Source: Capra hircus
Taxonomy: Eukaryota; Chordata; Mammalia; Artiodactyla; Bovidae
Assembly: GCF_001704415.2 (NCBI RefSeq)
Contig: NW_017189517.1
Location: forward strand, 11,171,167 to 11,235,166
Reading direction: 5' to 3'
Length of the DNA stretch: 64,000 nucleotides
Made by a program: the position numbers and the translations under genes. Positions 36,584 through 47,800 of the stretch are shown piece by piece. The number at the start of each line of letters is the position of its first letter. Within the stretch, counting starts at the first letter, position 1. The notes below the pieces were generated by a model that saw only the letters and a list, made by a program, of their open reading frames with translations, made no database searches and was not told where the DNA came from.

Positions 36584-36790
36584 GCTTCCCTTGTAGCTCA
36601 GTTGGGAAAGAACCTGCCTGCAATGGCAGGAGACCCGGGTTCGATTCCTAGGTCGGGAAGATCCCCTGGAGAAGGAAATGGCAACCCACTCCAGTATTCT
36701 TGCCTGGAAAATCCCATGGACAGAGGAGCCTGGTGGGCTATAGTCCGTGGGGTTGCAAGAGTTGGACACGATTTAGCTATAGCCAGTGAC
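36584..36790 (+). repeat. Bov-tA SINE
   Basis: A forward Bov-tA has the head 'ggcttcccttgtagctcagt' and the B-box region 'gacccgggttcgattcctag', and ends 'gagttggacacgatttagc'. It is slightly diverged. Confidence 0.9.
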
Positions 36791-36859
36791 AGTTGACTAT
36801 AGGGGAGAAAGGTGAATGAGATGTCCTGAGTGATCTAGAGGTTTCCTGTTAGTTTGGGA

Positions 36860-36985
36860 GTCCATTTCCTGGACCAGTCTGTGAACTCCAGGGCAGAGAC
36901 TATGCCCTGTTCATTATTGTATTCCTTGAGTTGGGCAGAGACTCTAGCTCAGAGTAGGCATTCAGTAAATGTTGGATGAATGAAT
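36860..36985 (+). repeat. L2 LINE 3' end
   Basis: 'gaactccagggcagagacta', 'gtaggcattcagtaaatgtt' and a GGATGAATGAATTG tail define the forward 3' end of an L2 element. Confidence 0.8.
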
Positions 36986-38299
36986 TGTTCACCACTTTGG
37001 CAGGCTGCATGTAATCAGTGAATTTGTATTCCCAGAGCACATGTTGATGGCTGGTTGGCAATATGGTCCAGAAAGAACCTCTTTGTGGGAGAGTGTAGCG
37101 ATCAAGGGATTCAGCCTTTACTGGGCATGAAATGATACACAATTAATTGACAGTTGGCAGTAGAGATAAAGGTAATTCGTTCTTTAATTCTCAGGCTTAG
37201 AGAATGGCTTATCTCCAGGGTTGCTTTAAACTCCCAGTACTCCAGTGTGGTAGCGACATTTTTGGCCTGCCTTTTACAGAGGCAGAATCTGTGGCGGCCC
37301 CAGGCATGATCTTTGATTTAAAGCCTGTGCTCGTGATACCCAGGTGTGCCCTCTGTAAGGTCATGTTCTTTCAGGCTAAATAATAGAAGAGTAACCTTCA
37401 TCTGGGTTCCCTAAGACAATTTCTTCTACCAGCAATTCTCACTTCCCCATTGGTTTCAGATGCAGCCATTTCTTTCATCTGTATTCCTATCTTGATTAGT
37501 AAGAAATTAATGAGCGTGTAAGATTTGATTTAGATAATGATTAATTAGGGGAAAAGGCACCGTTCTAACAGCAAGTCACTATTATATGCTAAGGAAATTA
37601 GTTAATATTTTTGGATGGCAAATTGACTTGTCCTCTGTTTAAAAAAAACCTTTTAAAAATGGTTGATATGGGTTTTTTTTGGTTCATTAGTAGAGCAATC
37701 TGCACTTAATCCTTTGGATAATTCTAATAGGCATCTATTATTTTCCCAATAAGTCATGAAGCAACCAGTTTTGGATATCATTCATTTCTTTGCTTAATAT
37801 TACTTTAATGGTAATATTGCATTATTATTTTTAGCACAACATACCTTTGTTAGCTAAAAAAATCTGCTGTTCATAAAGCAGACCTTGGCAATAAAATATG
37901 TCAAATCATCACACACACACACATACACACACACACACACATATATGGAAAAGATTTCAATTTTCATTGTTACTGAGCCCTGACGATTTATTCTCTTCTG
38001 TTGATGTTTGAATATGTTCTATCTGCTTTTAGAAAAGTATGAGGATAAAGGTCCACATTAATATTTCTTCTGTTCTTTAGTGTGTTTTCAAATGTGATTT
38101 TTGACAATTTATGGTCATTAGCTAAAATTGCAGTGTAGTAAAATAACCAACATGTAGAACATAATAAAGGTAATTAGAGCATCAGAGGGCTGGAAGTGAC
38201 TTTGAGGGGTTATTTCGCCCATTTCCCAATTTCAAGCTTTAAGACTAATCTTCCTAGACAGCACCCTTCATCATATTGTGCCTCTGCTTGAGGCTCAAC
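36986..38299. other. Intronic DNA with a CA/TA microsatellite
   Basis: An interrupted (CA)n followed by (TA) lies at 37911-37943. A short scrap near 38175-38240 ('agggctggaagtgactttga') resembles CR1/L3-type ends, but too little remains to be sure. Confidence 0.5.
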
Positions 38300-38550
38300 C
38301 GGGGTTCTTTATTGTCTGTACATTCAAGCTCATAGTCTTTTAACTCCATTCTAGGCCTTTCAGACTCTGGCCCCTCTTGTCTGGTAAGCTAACTACACCC
38401 CAGATTCTAGCTTTTCTCCAGACAGGTTAGTCTTGCCCCACTATTCCACTGGTGCCAAACACATTTTGCCCATTGGCCTCATCTTTGACTGTTTAGCTTT
38501 AAGCCCCACCTCCTCTTGGAAGTCTTGTCTGACCTCTAGAGCCTCTGGTG
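38300..38550 (+). repeat. L2 LINE fragment
   Basis: Forward L2-like text includes 'tttcagactctggcccctct' and 'cctcctcttggaagtcttgt' in the L2 order. Confidence 0.65.
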
Positions 38551-38584
38551 AGCATTTACTTATATAGCAAATGTTGTCTATATT

Positions 38585-38745
38585 TCATATTTTAAAAAAT
38601 CAACTGTATTGAAATATAATTTACAAATAACAAAGTACATTTGGAGTGAAGAATTTACTGAGTTTTGACAAATTTATATACCCATGTAACTACCACCCCG
38701 ATTAAAATATAGACTATTTCCATTCCCTCAGAAAATATACTGCAT
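38585..38745 (-). repeat. Old L1M-type 3' fragment
   Basis: 'caactgtattgaaatataat' and 'aaatttatatacccatgtaa' followed by CTACCACCCCGATTAA match the reversed 3' region of old mammalian L1M elements. Confidence 0.75.
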
Positions 38746-38859
38746 ATTTTTTCACCTAACCATATATCAGCTTTAACTGTTCTCTAGCTATTTTTGTGTG
38801 TGAAAGTCTGGTCTCTTAGCATGAATTTATTTTTTGTTTATTTTAATTTTACTTAACAT

Positions 38860-39065
38860 ATATTGAATATTTACCTTGTACCAAGTAGGCTAAGAGCTTC
38901 ATATACATAGTGTTACTCAGTCCTTATAACAATTTGGGCAGGGTAAGTGCTGTTGATAATAAGGATTGAAAAACCATGTATAGGTTAAATAATCCATCTT
39001 CTCTTGCAAGCTGGTAAGTGGTGGGGCTTAGGACTAAATTGTAAACTACTTGACCAGAGGGGCCA
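38860..39065 (-). repeat. MIR SINE (diverged)
   Basis: The order 'ctaagagcttcatatacata', 'ccttataacaatttgggcag' and 'caagctggtaagtggtgggg' follows a reverse MIR, with a decayed core between. Confidence 0.6.
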
Positions 39066-39382
39066 TAAGTGTTTTGCTCCTTCCTGCCTACTAGTGTCTT
39101 ACAATGATGTAAGGCCGTTAAAACTTACTGGCTTAGAATAAAATCCAATAGAACAGATGCATTTAGACAGCCTCATACACAGTGTTCACTGTCCCCTTCC
39201 AATTAGAGACCAGGCTCAGGCCTGGAATGGGGTCTCCAAGTGAGTGTGGTGCTGACGTCCTGGTACTGGCTAAGGGAATCCAGAGCAGTCTAAAATGTCA
39301 AGTCTTTGATTGGAGCCAAAGAAAGACCAAGAACTAGGCCCGAAGTAAAGAGTCTGTGTTATGGGCCAAGAAGGTAAGGCTG

Positions 39383-39560
39383 GGGAACTTCACTGCTGGT
39401 CCAGTAGCTAAAGACTCCATGCTCCCAATGCAGGGGGCCCGGGTTCAGTCCTTGGTTAGGGAGCTAGATTCCACATGCCACAATGAAGAGTTTGTATGCT
39501 GCAGCTAGAGATCCTGAATGTAACTAAGACCCAGCACAGCCAGATAAAGAAATAAAAGAG
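39383..39560 (+). repeat. CHR-type SINE
   Basis: The head 'ggaacttcactgctggtcca', the box 'ggcccgggttcagtccttgg' and the tail 'cagccagataaagaaataaa' match the CHR SINE at 33.1 kb in order. Confidence 0.8.
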
Positions 39561-42194
39561 TGCAAGGCCATAGGTAGCCAAACCTAAGAGATCCCTTTAC
39601 ACAAGAGTACGCAGGAGGGAGCCTGCTGTGGACCTCTTGTGATTTAGCCTCTGGAAGGGGAAACAACTGGTAAAGGTGCCCAGCTTGGATACACATGAGA
39701 ATACTCCTCCAGAGAAGAGCTTCCATAACTCAAATCTCTCTTCTCAGTTGAAAGACCCAGAGCTGGACCCAATGTGCAAGCAAGACATTGTCTCAACATA
39801 ACTAGAAATAAATTACTTCATAGTTCCTTCAAGTGAAGCATCTATTTGTGAATCTTCAAGGTGTTTGGAAATTGATTTTTATGGTTTTTTTTCATAATAT
39901 TTTTCAAAGATCAAAGTTAAGCATACAGATGTAACATTTTCAGGGTTGTCTATCTCCACTTCTCCTTTTTCGATCAGACAGAAAGTTCTTTACTAGCACT
40001 CTCAGTCTGCAGCCCTCATTAATCACCGGTACATGCATTCTGTCCTTCACTGAACTGACGCCCTTGAGTATCTTCTTTGAGCCCGTCTTTTTATCTCTGC
40101 CTCCTAACTGAGTGTTGGTGGTAGATGCACATAATAGATTTTCAACCATGTTGGTNNNNNNNNNNNNNNNNNNNNNNNNNCGCACAGGGCTGGCTGAGAT
40201 CGACAGAGCATCCCAAAGGAGATGGGAGTCATTCTCTGCTCTTCAGGAACTCAAAATCTAGGAGAGGAGATTATAGTATGAAGGTACTTTTTAATCCTCC
40301 AAAACAAATGGGAACTAGCAGCCCCATAATGACTTTAATTTTTTTTTAAGCATCTGGGAATGCAAGTTATTAAGCCCTAAAGAGTTGAACCTTTGTGACT
40401 CATTTGAATAGTCAATTGCTAAGTCTTCTCCTTATCTCCATCCCAGGCTATACTGCTTGTCTCTAGTCCCATTTCCCAGCTGAATTCCATTTTTACAAAA
40501 AAATGCGCACCTCTTTGACGAGTGTGGCCCGCGATTACTTTTCTTTCCCACCTAATAAAGGAGCACTTTCCCCTTAACCTTCTTTTGTTCCTGACATACT
40601 TAAAGAATGCTTTGCTACTTACTATGTCTTTTGTAGGTTGCATCTTATTTTGAATTGGCCTTTCTGCTTTTATTCACACAAGTGTGTACCAGTTCTCAGT
40701 GTGCCTCCTTAGTCATCTGCCCTGGGCTTTACTTTTTATTCATCCCACTTGGCATTTGGTTTCCAGAGTAATTCTTTGTTTTGTTGATGAGGATTCCTCT
40801 CTAAATTCTTTCTGTATTTCTTTCTGTTTTGTGCATTCTTTCTGTCTTGTTTCTTTCCTGTGCTTGTTCATGCATTAAAATGGTTATATTTCATTGTTGT
40901 CATTTAATTTAGCATCTCTCTCGTGTGGAACTTTAATATCTCTAAACCTTGGTTCTCATCTATAAAATGGAGCAGCTTCTTTTCCAATCTATCTTATTTA
41001 GGAGAATATGAAGCTGTATATATAAAATTGCATATTAAACCAAACAGCACTATACACTCATTCATGTAAGGGGCTATTACAAATTAGACTTGTTATGTCT
41101 AATTCACATTTTAAAATTTAGGGCTATTTTTTTAATGGAACTTGATCAAGTTAACCTTTCTGAAGTGTAGATTGTCTGTCCAAAGAGGTGAGTAGATTAC
41201 CACATTGGTCTTTTAACTGGACAGGTTGCAGGGGATCTACAAAACCCCTGAAATTGTATATAAAATGTTTTGTGTATGTGATTTTTTTAGAAGAGAGCAC
41301 ACATATCTCAAATCAGATTTGGGGGTCTGTGTACCTCAAACAGTTGAGAACCACAAGGCTGACTAATCTCTAGAATTCATTCTGCTCTAATCTGATTCTA
41401 TGAAGAATCCTAGTCTGAATAAATAGATTCAAATTTCTGATTATTTAATGGACTTAAGTAAGTAGCCTCAGTTATTTTAACTGCACTTAAGTTAGGATTC
41501 CCAGATTTAATAATACCCATTTCAGTACTGATCATTGGTATATTCTGCTACCACTCAGATGCCAACTTGGCTTGAGGGAGGAACTATTATTTCAAATGTT
41601 GCCTCCCATCTACTTTCTCAAATGTTGTTACTTTGTCCTCACCTATATTGCTTTTTAAGAGGGGCTGTATTTTGGTCTGTAGAATTAGAAACTTTACTCA
41701 TGTTTGTCAACTGAGTGCAATAAACATTCCTTAAAGAAATAAAATAGCAATAGCAAAACTAAAGCCCAGGAGAGGCATTGGAGGAGTTGCACTATTTAGG
41801 AACCCAGCTGTGTTTGTTCTGATCATAGTGAAGCTACTGTATACCATTTAATTCTCTTGGGAAGTGATACAGTTAAAGTCCCAACATCTGTAGAAATAGC
41901 AAGGTGGATTCAACTTTGTTATGTACACTGAACTTTCTATTTTCATGAAGAGAGAGGAGAGAAAAACTACCAGATGAGGAAGTATGGGCAGTTTTTACAG
42001 TGAGTAGAAGGAGGTAGTCTTCCCGTCTGTTTTAGAATCTTATTCATTGCTGGCACTGGAAGGAGAAGACTGCTAACCATGTAGGTGATCTCACCATTAT
42101 CTTTGGGAGGAGAGCATCTCTAGCCAATCACTTGGAATGATATAGTGGGAAGGAAAGAAAAAAACACAAAACAGCCATTGACTAGGATGCAGAA
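39561..42194. other. Intronic DNA with an assembly gap, no gene seen
   Basis: This is mostly unique AT-rich sequence. A MIR scrap lies near 40935-40985 ('ttggttctcatctataaaat'). The gap is listed separately. The frames reported across the Ns are artefacts. Confidence 0.5.
40156..40180. other. Assembly gap (25 N)
   Basis: Exactly 25 ambiguous bases sit between ATGTTGGT and CGCACAGGGC. The true length is unknown; a fixed-size placeholder is likely. Confidence 0.98.
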
Positions 42195-42303
42195 GATAAG
42201 AGGTTTTTGTTTATGGCTCTGCCACTAAGCAGATAGTGTATCACTGGGCAAGTCTCTTCCTGATCCTGAGCTTCTTGGCCTAGTTATCATCTAGGGGCCT
42301 GTT
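42195..42303 (+). repeat. MIR SINE, interrupted by Bov-tA
   Basis: 'ggctctgccactaagcagat' and 'actgggcaagtctcttcctg' are the forward MIR middle. The copy is cut off by the SINE that follows. Confidence 0.8.
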
Positions 42304-42502
42304 CCAGTGTCAGTCACTCAGTTGTGTCCGACTCTTTGCGACCCTAAGGACTGTAGCCCACCAGGCTCCTCTGTCCATGGAATTCTCCAGGCAAGAATAC
42401 TGGCGTGGGTAGCCATTCCCTTCTCCAGGGGATCATCCCCACCCAGGGATCGAACCTGGGTCTCCTGCATTGCAGGCAGATTCGTTACCATCTGAGCCAA
42501 TG
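42304..42502 (-). repeat. Bov-tA SINE
   Basis: A minus-strand Bov-tA has the Bov-A part 'tcactcagttgtgtccgact' and the reversed tRNA-like head 'cagggatcgaacctgggtct' ending 'ccatctgagcc'. It is close to consensus. Confidence 0.9.
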
Positions 42503-42569
42503 CTGTAATTATTTTTAATAATAATTATAATAATAGAGTTTCCATATAATAGTCTACTGGGTGAAGTTA

Positions 42570-42781
42570 TGTTAGTGTTAGTAGCTCAGTCATGTCTGAG
42601 TCTTTGTGGCCCCATGGGCTATAGCCTGCCAGGCTCCTCTGTCCATGGAATTCTCCAGGCAAGACTATTAGAGTCAGTTGCCATTCCCTTCTCCAGGGGA
42701 TCTTCTTGACCGAGGGATCAAACCCATGTCTCCTGCATTGCAGGCAGATTCTTTACTGTCTGAGCCACCAGGGAAGTCCCC
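42570..42781 (-). repeat. Bov-tA SINE
   Basis: This is a second minus-strand Bov-tA 70 bases after the previous one, complete to 'gagccaccagggaagtccc'. A 7-base repeat TATGTTA flanks it (near 42568 and 42784) and may be its target duplication. It is more diverged than its neighbour. Confidence 0.9.
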
Positions 42782-42799
42782 ACTATGTTATGGGTTTTA

Positions 42800-42910
42800 A
42801 AATAAAATTGATTTACTTACAGTAATCCTGTTAAGTAGGTGGTATTATCTCCATTTTATGGATGAGGAAAACTGAAGTCCAGAGAGGATAAGCAGCTTGC
42901 TCAGGTGCTG
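42800..42910 (-). repeat. MIR SINE fragment
   Basis: 'ggtattatctccattttatg' and 'gatgaggaaaactgaagtcc' form the reversed MIR core. Confidence 0.8.
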
Positions 42911-42989
42911 GCATCTGCCCACTCCTTCCTGATCTCTCTTTCTTGCAGCCAATCACCGCCAAATCCTGCTGGTTATTCCTCTTCACTAT

Positions 42990-43235
42990 CTCTATCATCA
43001 CTGGTTTCAATGCTTAGCTCTAGTCTGGACTTTTAAACCACTTCGTAACTAATCTCTCTGCCTCCAGTTTTATATCCTTCCTCTAGTGTCTATCAGTTTT
43101 TAAGAAGTAACTCAGATATCATTTCTTTTAAGAAACCTTCCCTGTCTACCCCCTCCACTGGATTATGTTACCTTCTTCTGTGTCCCATAGTACCTTGTTT
43201 ATCTCTGGTCTGCTTCGTCAACAATATAATACTGG
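42990..43235 (+). repeat. L2 LINE fragment
   Basis: 'aagtaactcagatatcattt', 'aagaaaccttccctgtctac' and 'tcccatagtaccttgtttat' are the forward L2 3' coding end and the following region. Confidence 0.7.
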
Positions 43236-43269
43236 CCAATATTTAATTATTTAATTTAAATATTTAATC

Positions 43270-43660
43270 TAATAGTTGTCTACTATCTACCAAGTATAAT
43301 ACTATTCTAAGCTCATTCTATCCATTAAGTCATCGAATCCTCACAGCAACCATATGAAGTGTAAGTAAGTAAGTGAAGCCGCTCAGTCGTGTCCGACTCT
43401 TTGCGACCCCATAGACACCAGGCTCCTCCGTCCATGGGATTTTCTAGGCAAGAGTACTGGAGTGGGTTGCCATTTCCTTCTCCAGGGAACTTCCCAACCC
43501 AGGGATCGAACCCAGGTCTCCCACATTGTAGACAGACGCTTTACCGTCTGAGCCATCAGGGAAGTCATATGAAGTGTAGATATAACTAATACCATGTTTT
43601 ACAGATGTTCAGTAAGTTGCCAATGATCACAAAGCTATTGTGTACCAGAGCTGGAATTTC
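43270..43660 (-). repeat. MIR SINE split by a Bov-tA
   Basis: The left half (43270-43363, 'ctcattctatccattaagtc') and right half (43566-43660, 'ttttacagatgttcagtaag' and 'agagctggaatttcaaaccc') form one reversed MIR. The Bov-tA at 43364-43565 separates them. Confidence 0.8.
43351..43578 (-). repeat. Bov-tA SINE with perfect 13-bp TSD
   Basis: The element occupies 43364-43565. CATATGAAGTGTA is repeated perfectly at 43351-43363 and 43566-43578. The tail is an AAGT-type run on the left and the reversed tRNA-like head 'cagggatcgaacccaggtct' is on the right. The target is an older MIR. Confidence 0.95.
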
Positions 43661-43835
43661 AAACCCAGACACACTTGAGAGCCTGGGTTCTCAGTCTCTG
43701 CTCTTTTGCCTCAAGTACTGCCTTCACCAGGGAGCCTTCTATGGCTCTTTTTAAAATTACTTTTAAAAATAATTTGGATTTCATGAAGTCCAAATTAAAG
43801 TTTGAAGCTGAAAGTGCACCATTGTCAGGCACTTT

Positions 43836-44157
43836 TGATAGACTTCGAGGCTTCTCTGATTGTTCAGTTGGTAAAGAATCTGCCTGCAATGCAGGAGACC
43901 CCAGTTCTATTCTTGGGTCGGGAAAATACGCTGGAGAAGAGATAGGCTACCCACTCCAGTATTGTTGGGCTTCCCTTATAGCTCAGCTGGTGAAGAATCT
44001 GCCTGCAATGTGGGAGACCTGGGTTTGATCCCCTGGAGAAGGGAAAGGCTACCCACTCCAGTATTCTGGCCTGGAGATTTCCATGGACTGTATAGTCCAT
44101 GGGGTCACAAAGAGTCGGACATGACTGAGTGACTTTCACTTCTACTCTGATAGACTT
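43836..44157 (+). repeat. Two tandem Bov-tA units sharing one TSD
   Basis: A truncated Bov-tA (about 43847-43967) is joined directly to a second unit (43968-44147), both forward with separate tRNA-like heads ('gcaatgcaggagaccccagt', 'gcaatgtgggagacctgggt'). TGATAGACTT occurs at 43836-43845 and 44148-44157, outside the pair and not between the units. Confidence 0.85.
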
Positions 44158-45159
44158 GAAGCACTAAATTGACCCCGGGATCAGATAATTCTATATTTCT
44201 ATAAAGCTAAACACTTCAGAACATTTATACTTTCAGGAGACACATGGTTCCTATTTTCCAGGTAACAAAATTGTGGATAGAGTTGTCTTCCATTCACATT
44301 CTGATGAGGAAGACCTTGGTCCAGGAGGTGCTTTTTCATGTTAACCTTTTCTTTCGTGAAGCACAGAAAGTGTTTGGTGTCTAACCGAAGAAGCACTCAC
44401 GAGTGATTTACAGGGGCGCTTTGTTGAGTCAATCTAGTTATTTGATGCTGTCTCATTTTCTTTTCCTAAACAACTTGTGCATGAGCGTGTCTGGGAGGAT
44501 TGGATAGAAAAGAGCATGCATATCAAGGTTTTATTGCCTGGAGGCTTATGTGAATCAGCACCTTCATTTTACTGAGTTTCTTTTTGCCTCAAGTGCCAGA
44601 TTTTCTCCATCTTTCTTCGACAATGTTAAGTAGTTTGGTAGGTGTATTACATAATTTTCATAGTGAGCACTGCTGTTGTTTATTATGAGAAGGCTTTGAG
44701 AAAGGGTTCTAATGAGACAGGATTGTTGATTCTGCCTGGGTTTTGACTTTCTAAGAAAGTCACTTATTCATAAATTGTCCCTCCACTTGGGGCTATGTAC
44801 CATCCTGAGAACTTTTTTCCCCTGACACCCCTCACCCCCAAGAGAGAGTGGGAATGACTTGAGTGGAGCAGGGAAGCTAAGTGGGTCTGGCTAGACTCCT
44901 TCACCATGGCCCTCTGTGAAGTCCATGGAGGCTTGGCAAGAGCTTGAGTCCTTAGTTTTTGATATTTTTTCAAATTATGCATGTAATTTTCTGAGATGGA
45001 GAAGCATGTGTATTTGGATGTGCCTAATGCAAAAAAAAAAAAAAAAACAACAACACAGCAATACAGAAATATCTAGAGAGTAAAAAGTGAAAATAGAAAA
45101 GTTCCAAGTCCCTCTTTGTCCATCTCCCTCTGTCTGACTGGCTATGCTGACTGGATATA
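44158..45159. other. Intronic DNA, nothing recognised
   Basis: There is a poly-A run near 45031-45048, probably the tail of a lost or unrecognised retroposon. No gene was supported. Confidence 0.45.
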
Positions 45160-45560
45160 CGGTACAGTTTGATATGTGTGTCCTTCCTAAACCATTTCCC
45201 ATGCCTCTGTGTGTGTATATACACACTCACTAGTCACTCTCAATTTTTCCCTGTGTAAATGTGACCATACCATATGTGCTGTTTTACAATATAATTTTTC
45301 ACTTCATATATCTTACGACGTTTTTCAAAATAAGTACTGAAAGGTTTTGTCCTTTTTAAAAACAATTGTGTAATGTTCCTATCCATCTCCTCTCCTGTTG
45401 GCACCTGGGTTTGTTATTTGTTTTTTTTTGCTCTGACACACAGGGCTGAAGGGAATATGTTTAGTCATATCTTTTCATGCATTTGAAAAGTTATACCTGG
45501 AGCAGAAGCTGTCTAGGATATCCCTAGAAGGAGGACTTTTGGGTCCAAGGCAACATTTCC
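45160..45560 (-). repeat. Old L1M fragment (probable)
   Basis: 'tgtgctgttttacaatataa', 'cacctgggtttgttatttg' and 'aaggaggacttttgggtcca' resemble the reversed 3' region of old L1 elements. Divergence is high. Confidence 0.55.
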
Positions 45561-45735
45561 AGAGGCAACAGGCCAGTTTTACATTCTGTGTTACCTCCCA
45601 ACATGAAGAGAGAGCCAGCATTTTCCATATGTCACTGGGGAAGCACCTAACTAATTGCTCCAGAGGACTGACCCTGAGCAATCTACCTATGAGACTGTCC
45701 TTTTTTCAGTGGCCCAGAAGTCAAAGACCAGCAAG

Positions 45736-45792
45736 GACAACTTAACACGGCCGAGCCCTGTTAAGTTGTCTCAAGTAGAAGACGGTCTTCTA
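45736..45792. other. Two adjacent palindromes
   Basis: A perfect 12-bp inverted repeat (GACAACTTAACA at 45736-45747, TGTTAAGTTGTC at 45759-45770, 11-base GC-rich loop) is followed five bases later by a near-palindrome (TAGAAGAC at 45776-45783, one base, GTCTTCTA at 45785-45792). No known repeat was recognised at this site. Confidence 0.8.
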
Positions 45793-46489
45793 AATCCTGC
45801 TGTCATACTATAGGCCGGAATTTTGAGGGCAGTTTTTGGTAAATGCCTCAAAAACTTTATTTCTCTGTTTTTGTTAGCCAGTCAACAACTATTCAGGAGC
45901 ATCTACTGTATGCCATGTACTGCAGTGCATTTTCAGACACGCACAGGGGATTATGCAGCTGTACTCCTCAAAAACGTAGTCTTGTCTGCTTATGGATATG
46001 CTCGCCATTATTTTTTATGTCTTAATTAAGGGCTCATAGAAGAGATGCTTTGACTTAGATGGACTTTCAGTTGCATTTCACAAATAATATTCTTAAAGTG
46101 GGCTTGTTGTTTGGGTTTTTTGTTTGTTTTTTTTTTTTTGTCCCTTTTCATATAAATCACTCTGTCTATAGAAAAACATCAAACTGTTTCACAGAAGGCA
46201 GGGAAATAAGTTGTTTACACATCACCATTTGACTCTCTTTACCCTCCTCATCCTCATTACAAACATCTCAGCCACCCAAGTGAAGTTATTTTAAACCTCC
46301 AAGTTATCCATGCAAACAAGACCCCTACAGCTAAAGGAGTTTGGAGCAAGAAAGCATGGGGATTGTCTGCTGTTTTTGTAGTCTCTCTTCTGGGTTCAGA
46401 ATTTTTTTCCCTGTGTTAATTCACTATTAAGAGGTTTGGTTTTTGTTCTGTGTCCTTTTTCAGTTCTATAAATTAAGGAAGGTGGTTCT
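45793..46489. other. Intronic DNA, mostly unrecognised
   Basis: A reversed L2-type scrap lies near 45890-45930 ('gagcatctactgtatgccat') and a T-rich run near 46118-46141. Nothing else was recognised. Confidence 0.45.
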
Positions 46490-47800
46490 ACAATGTCACA
46501 GTATCTCAGAGTTGATAGGGAGCATTAGAGATCCATCAAATGCAGCCCTCCTGCCTTCGTGTGACTCCTCTGTACAATGTATTCTGAGCCAGTGATCATT
46601 TGGTCTTGGAGTGAAAACCTCCTCTGATGAAGGAATCCTGCCCTTTAAGAAGCAGCCCATTTGATTTTTGGTCAGCTTTAATTCCTAGTTTTTATGTTAG
46701 TTTGGGCCAAATTCAATCTCCTTGTAACTCTTGCCATACTAGTCACTCTTATGTGGATAAGCTTCTATTTGGTGATTAGTCCCCTAAATTGCAGTGCCTA
46801 GAATTGCCCAATACGGAGCACAGAGTAGCCTCCACCTCCTATGGTCTACATCAGTCAGTTCAGTTCAGTCGCTTAGTCGTGTCCGACTCTTTGTGACCCC
46901 ATGAATCGCAGCACGCCAGGCCTCCCTGTTCATCACCATCTCCCGGAGTTCACCCAGACTCACGTCCATCGAGTCCGTGATGCCATCCAGCCATCTCATC
47001 CTCGGTCATCTCCTTCTCCTCCTGGTCTACATACGATTCTTTTATTGAGGCAGCCAGCCTAAGACACTATTGAGTCAATGAGTGTTGATCTTAAAGTCAA
47101 GCAAAATTCTCCAAATTGACGTCATCAGCCTTCATCCCATGTTTGGGGTGTTGGTCTTATAATAATATCTTGTCAAATTTCAGCTAAAACTGTAGCCTGT
47201 TGAGATCACTAGGATTTCAAAATGAGTTAACTGTGCCTTCCAGCTTCATGCAGTTTGTAAATTTGATCAGTGTTCTGTTATGCCATCATACGAGTCACTG
47301 ATAAAAATGCTGAGCAGAGCAGATCACGTAGGTTCCCCATCAGAAATTTCCTTTTGGATTGACATTAGTCTATTAACTAGCACCTTTGGATACAGCCATT
47401 AAAGCAGTGAAGGAACCAGCTAGCAGTATTCTTTCCAATCTCTAATAATCTGTCTTGGACATGACTGTTCACTTTGTTCTCAACCCTCTTGAAATCCAGA
47501 AGCAGTATATCCACTGTTTTCCCTTAGTTTTCAGTCCAATACTCCCATCATAAAAGGAAATGAGGTTACTCTGGCATGACTTGTTCTTGTAAAACTATGC
47601 CAGCTTCTTGTGATTGCTTATTTCTTTGCTCACAAATCTGCTTGATGCTGTGTTCTGAAATCCTGCTTGAGACTGATGTTAGACTGATGAGATTATTATC
47701 TGTGACAGCCACCTACTTTTCCCCTTTAAGGAATATGGGAACCAGAGGGGCTTTGTTTTCTGGTTCCCCCTCACCAGTGTTTCCCAAATACTCTTTTCTT
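46490..47800 (-). repeat. Ancient CR1/L3-type LINE relic
   Basis: The reverse complement at about 47640-47720 translates in part to a NLISLTSVSSRISEHSIKQI-like peptide. This matches the CR1/L3 reverse-transcriptase stretch that reads YRPVSLTS in intact elements. The + strand text ('aaatgaggttactctggcat', 'cttgtgattgcttatttc') follows the antisense of that family over more than 1 kb. Many stops and indels are present, so it is inactive. A BovB-derived insertion interrupts it. Confidence 0.75.
46842..47032 (-). repeat. BovB-derived 3' fragment with 10-bp TSD
   Basis: The insert (46852-47022) is a minus-strand BovB 3' end containing 'tcgcttagtcgtgtccgact' and 'ccatcgagtccgtgatgcca'. TGGTCTACAT is repeated at 46842-46851 and 47023-47032. 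It lies inside the CR1/L3 relic and is therefore younger. Confidence 0.9.

Noticed and set aside
39940..40349. Frames crossing the Ns
   Set aside because: They depend on ambiguous bases and have no recognisable domain.
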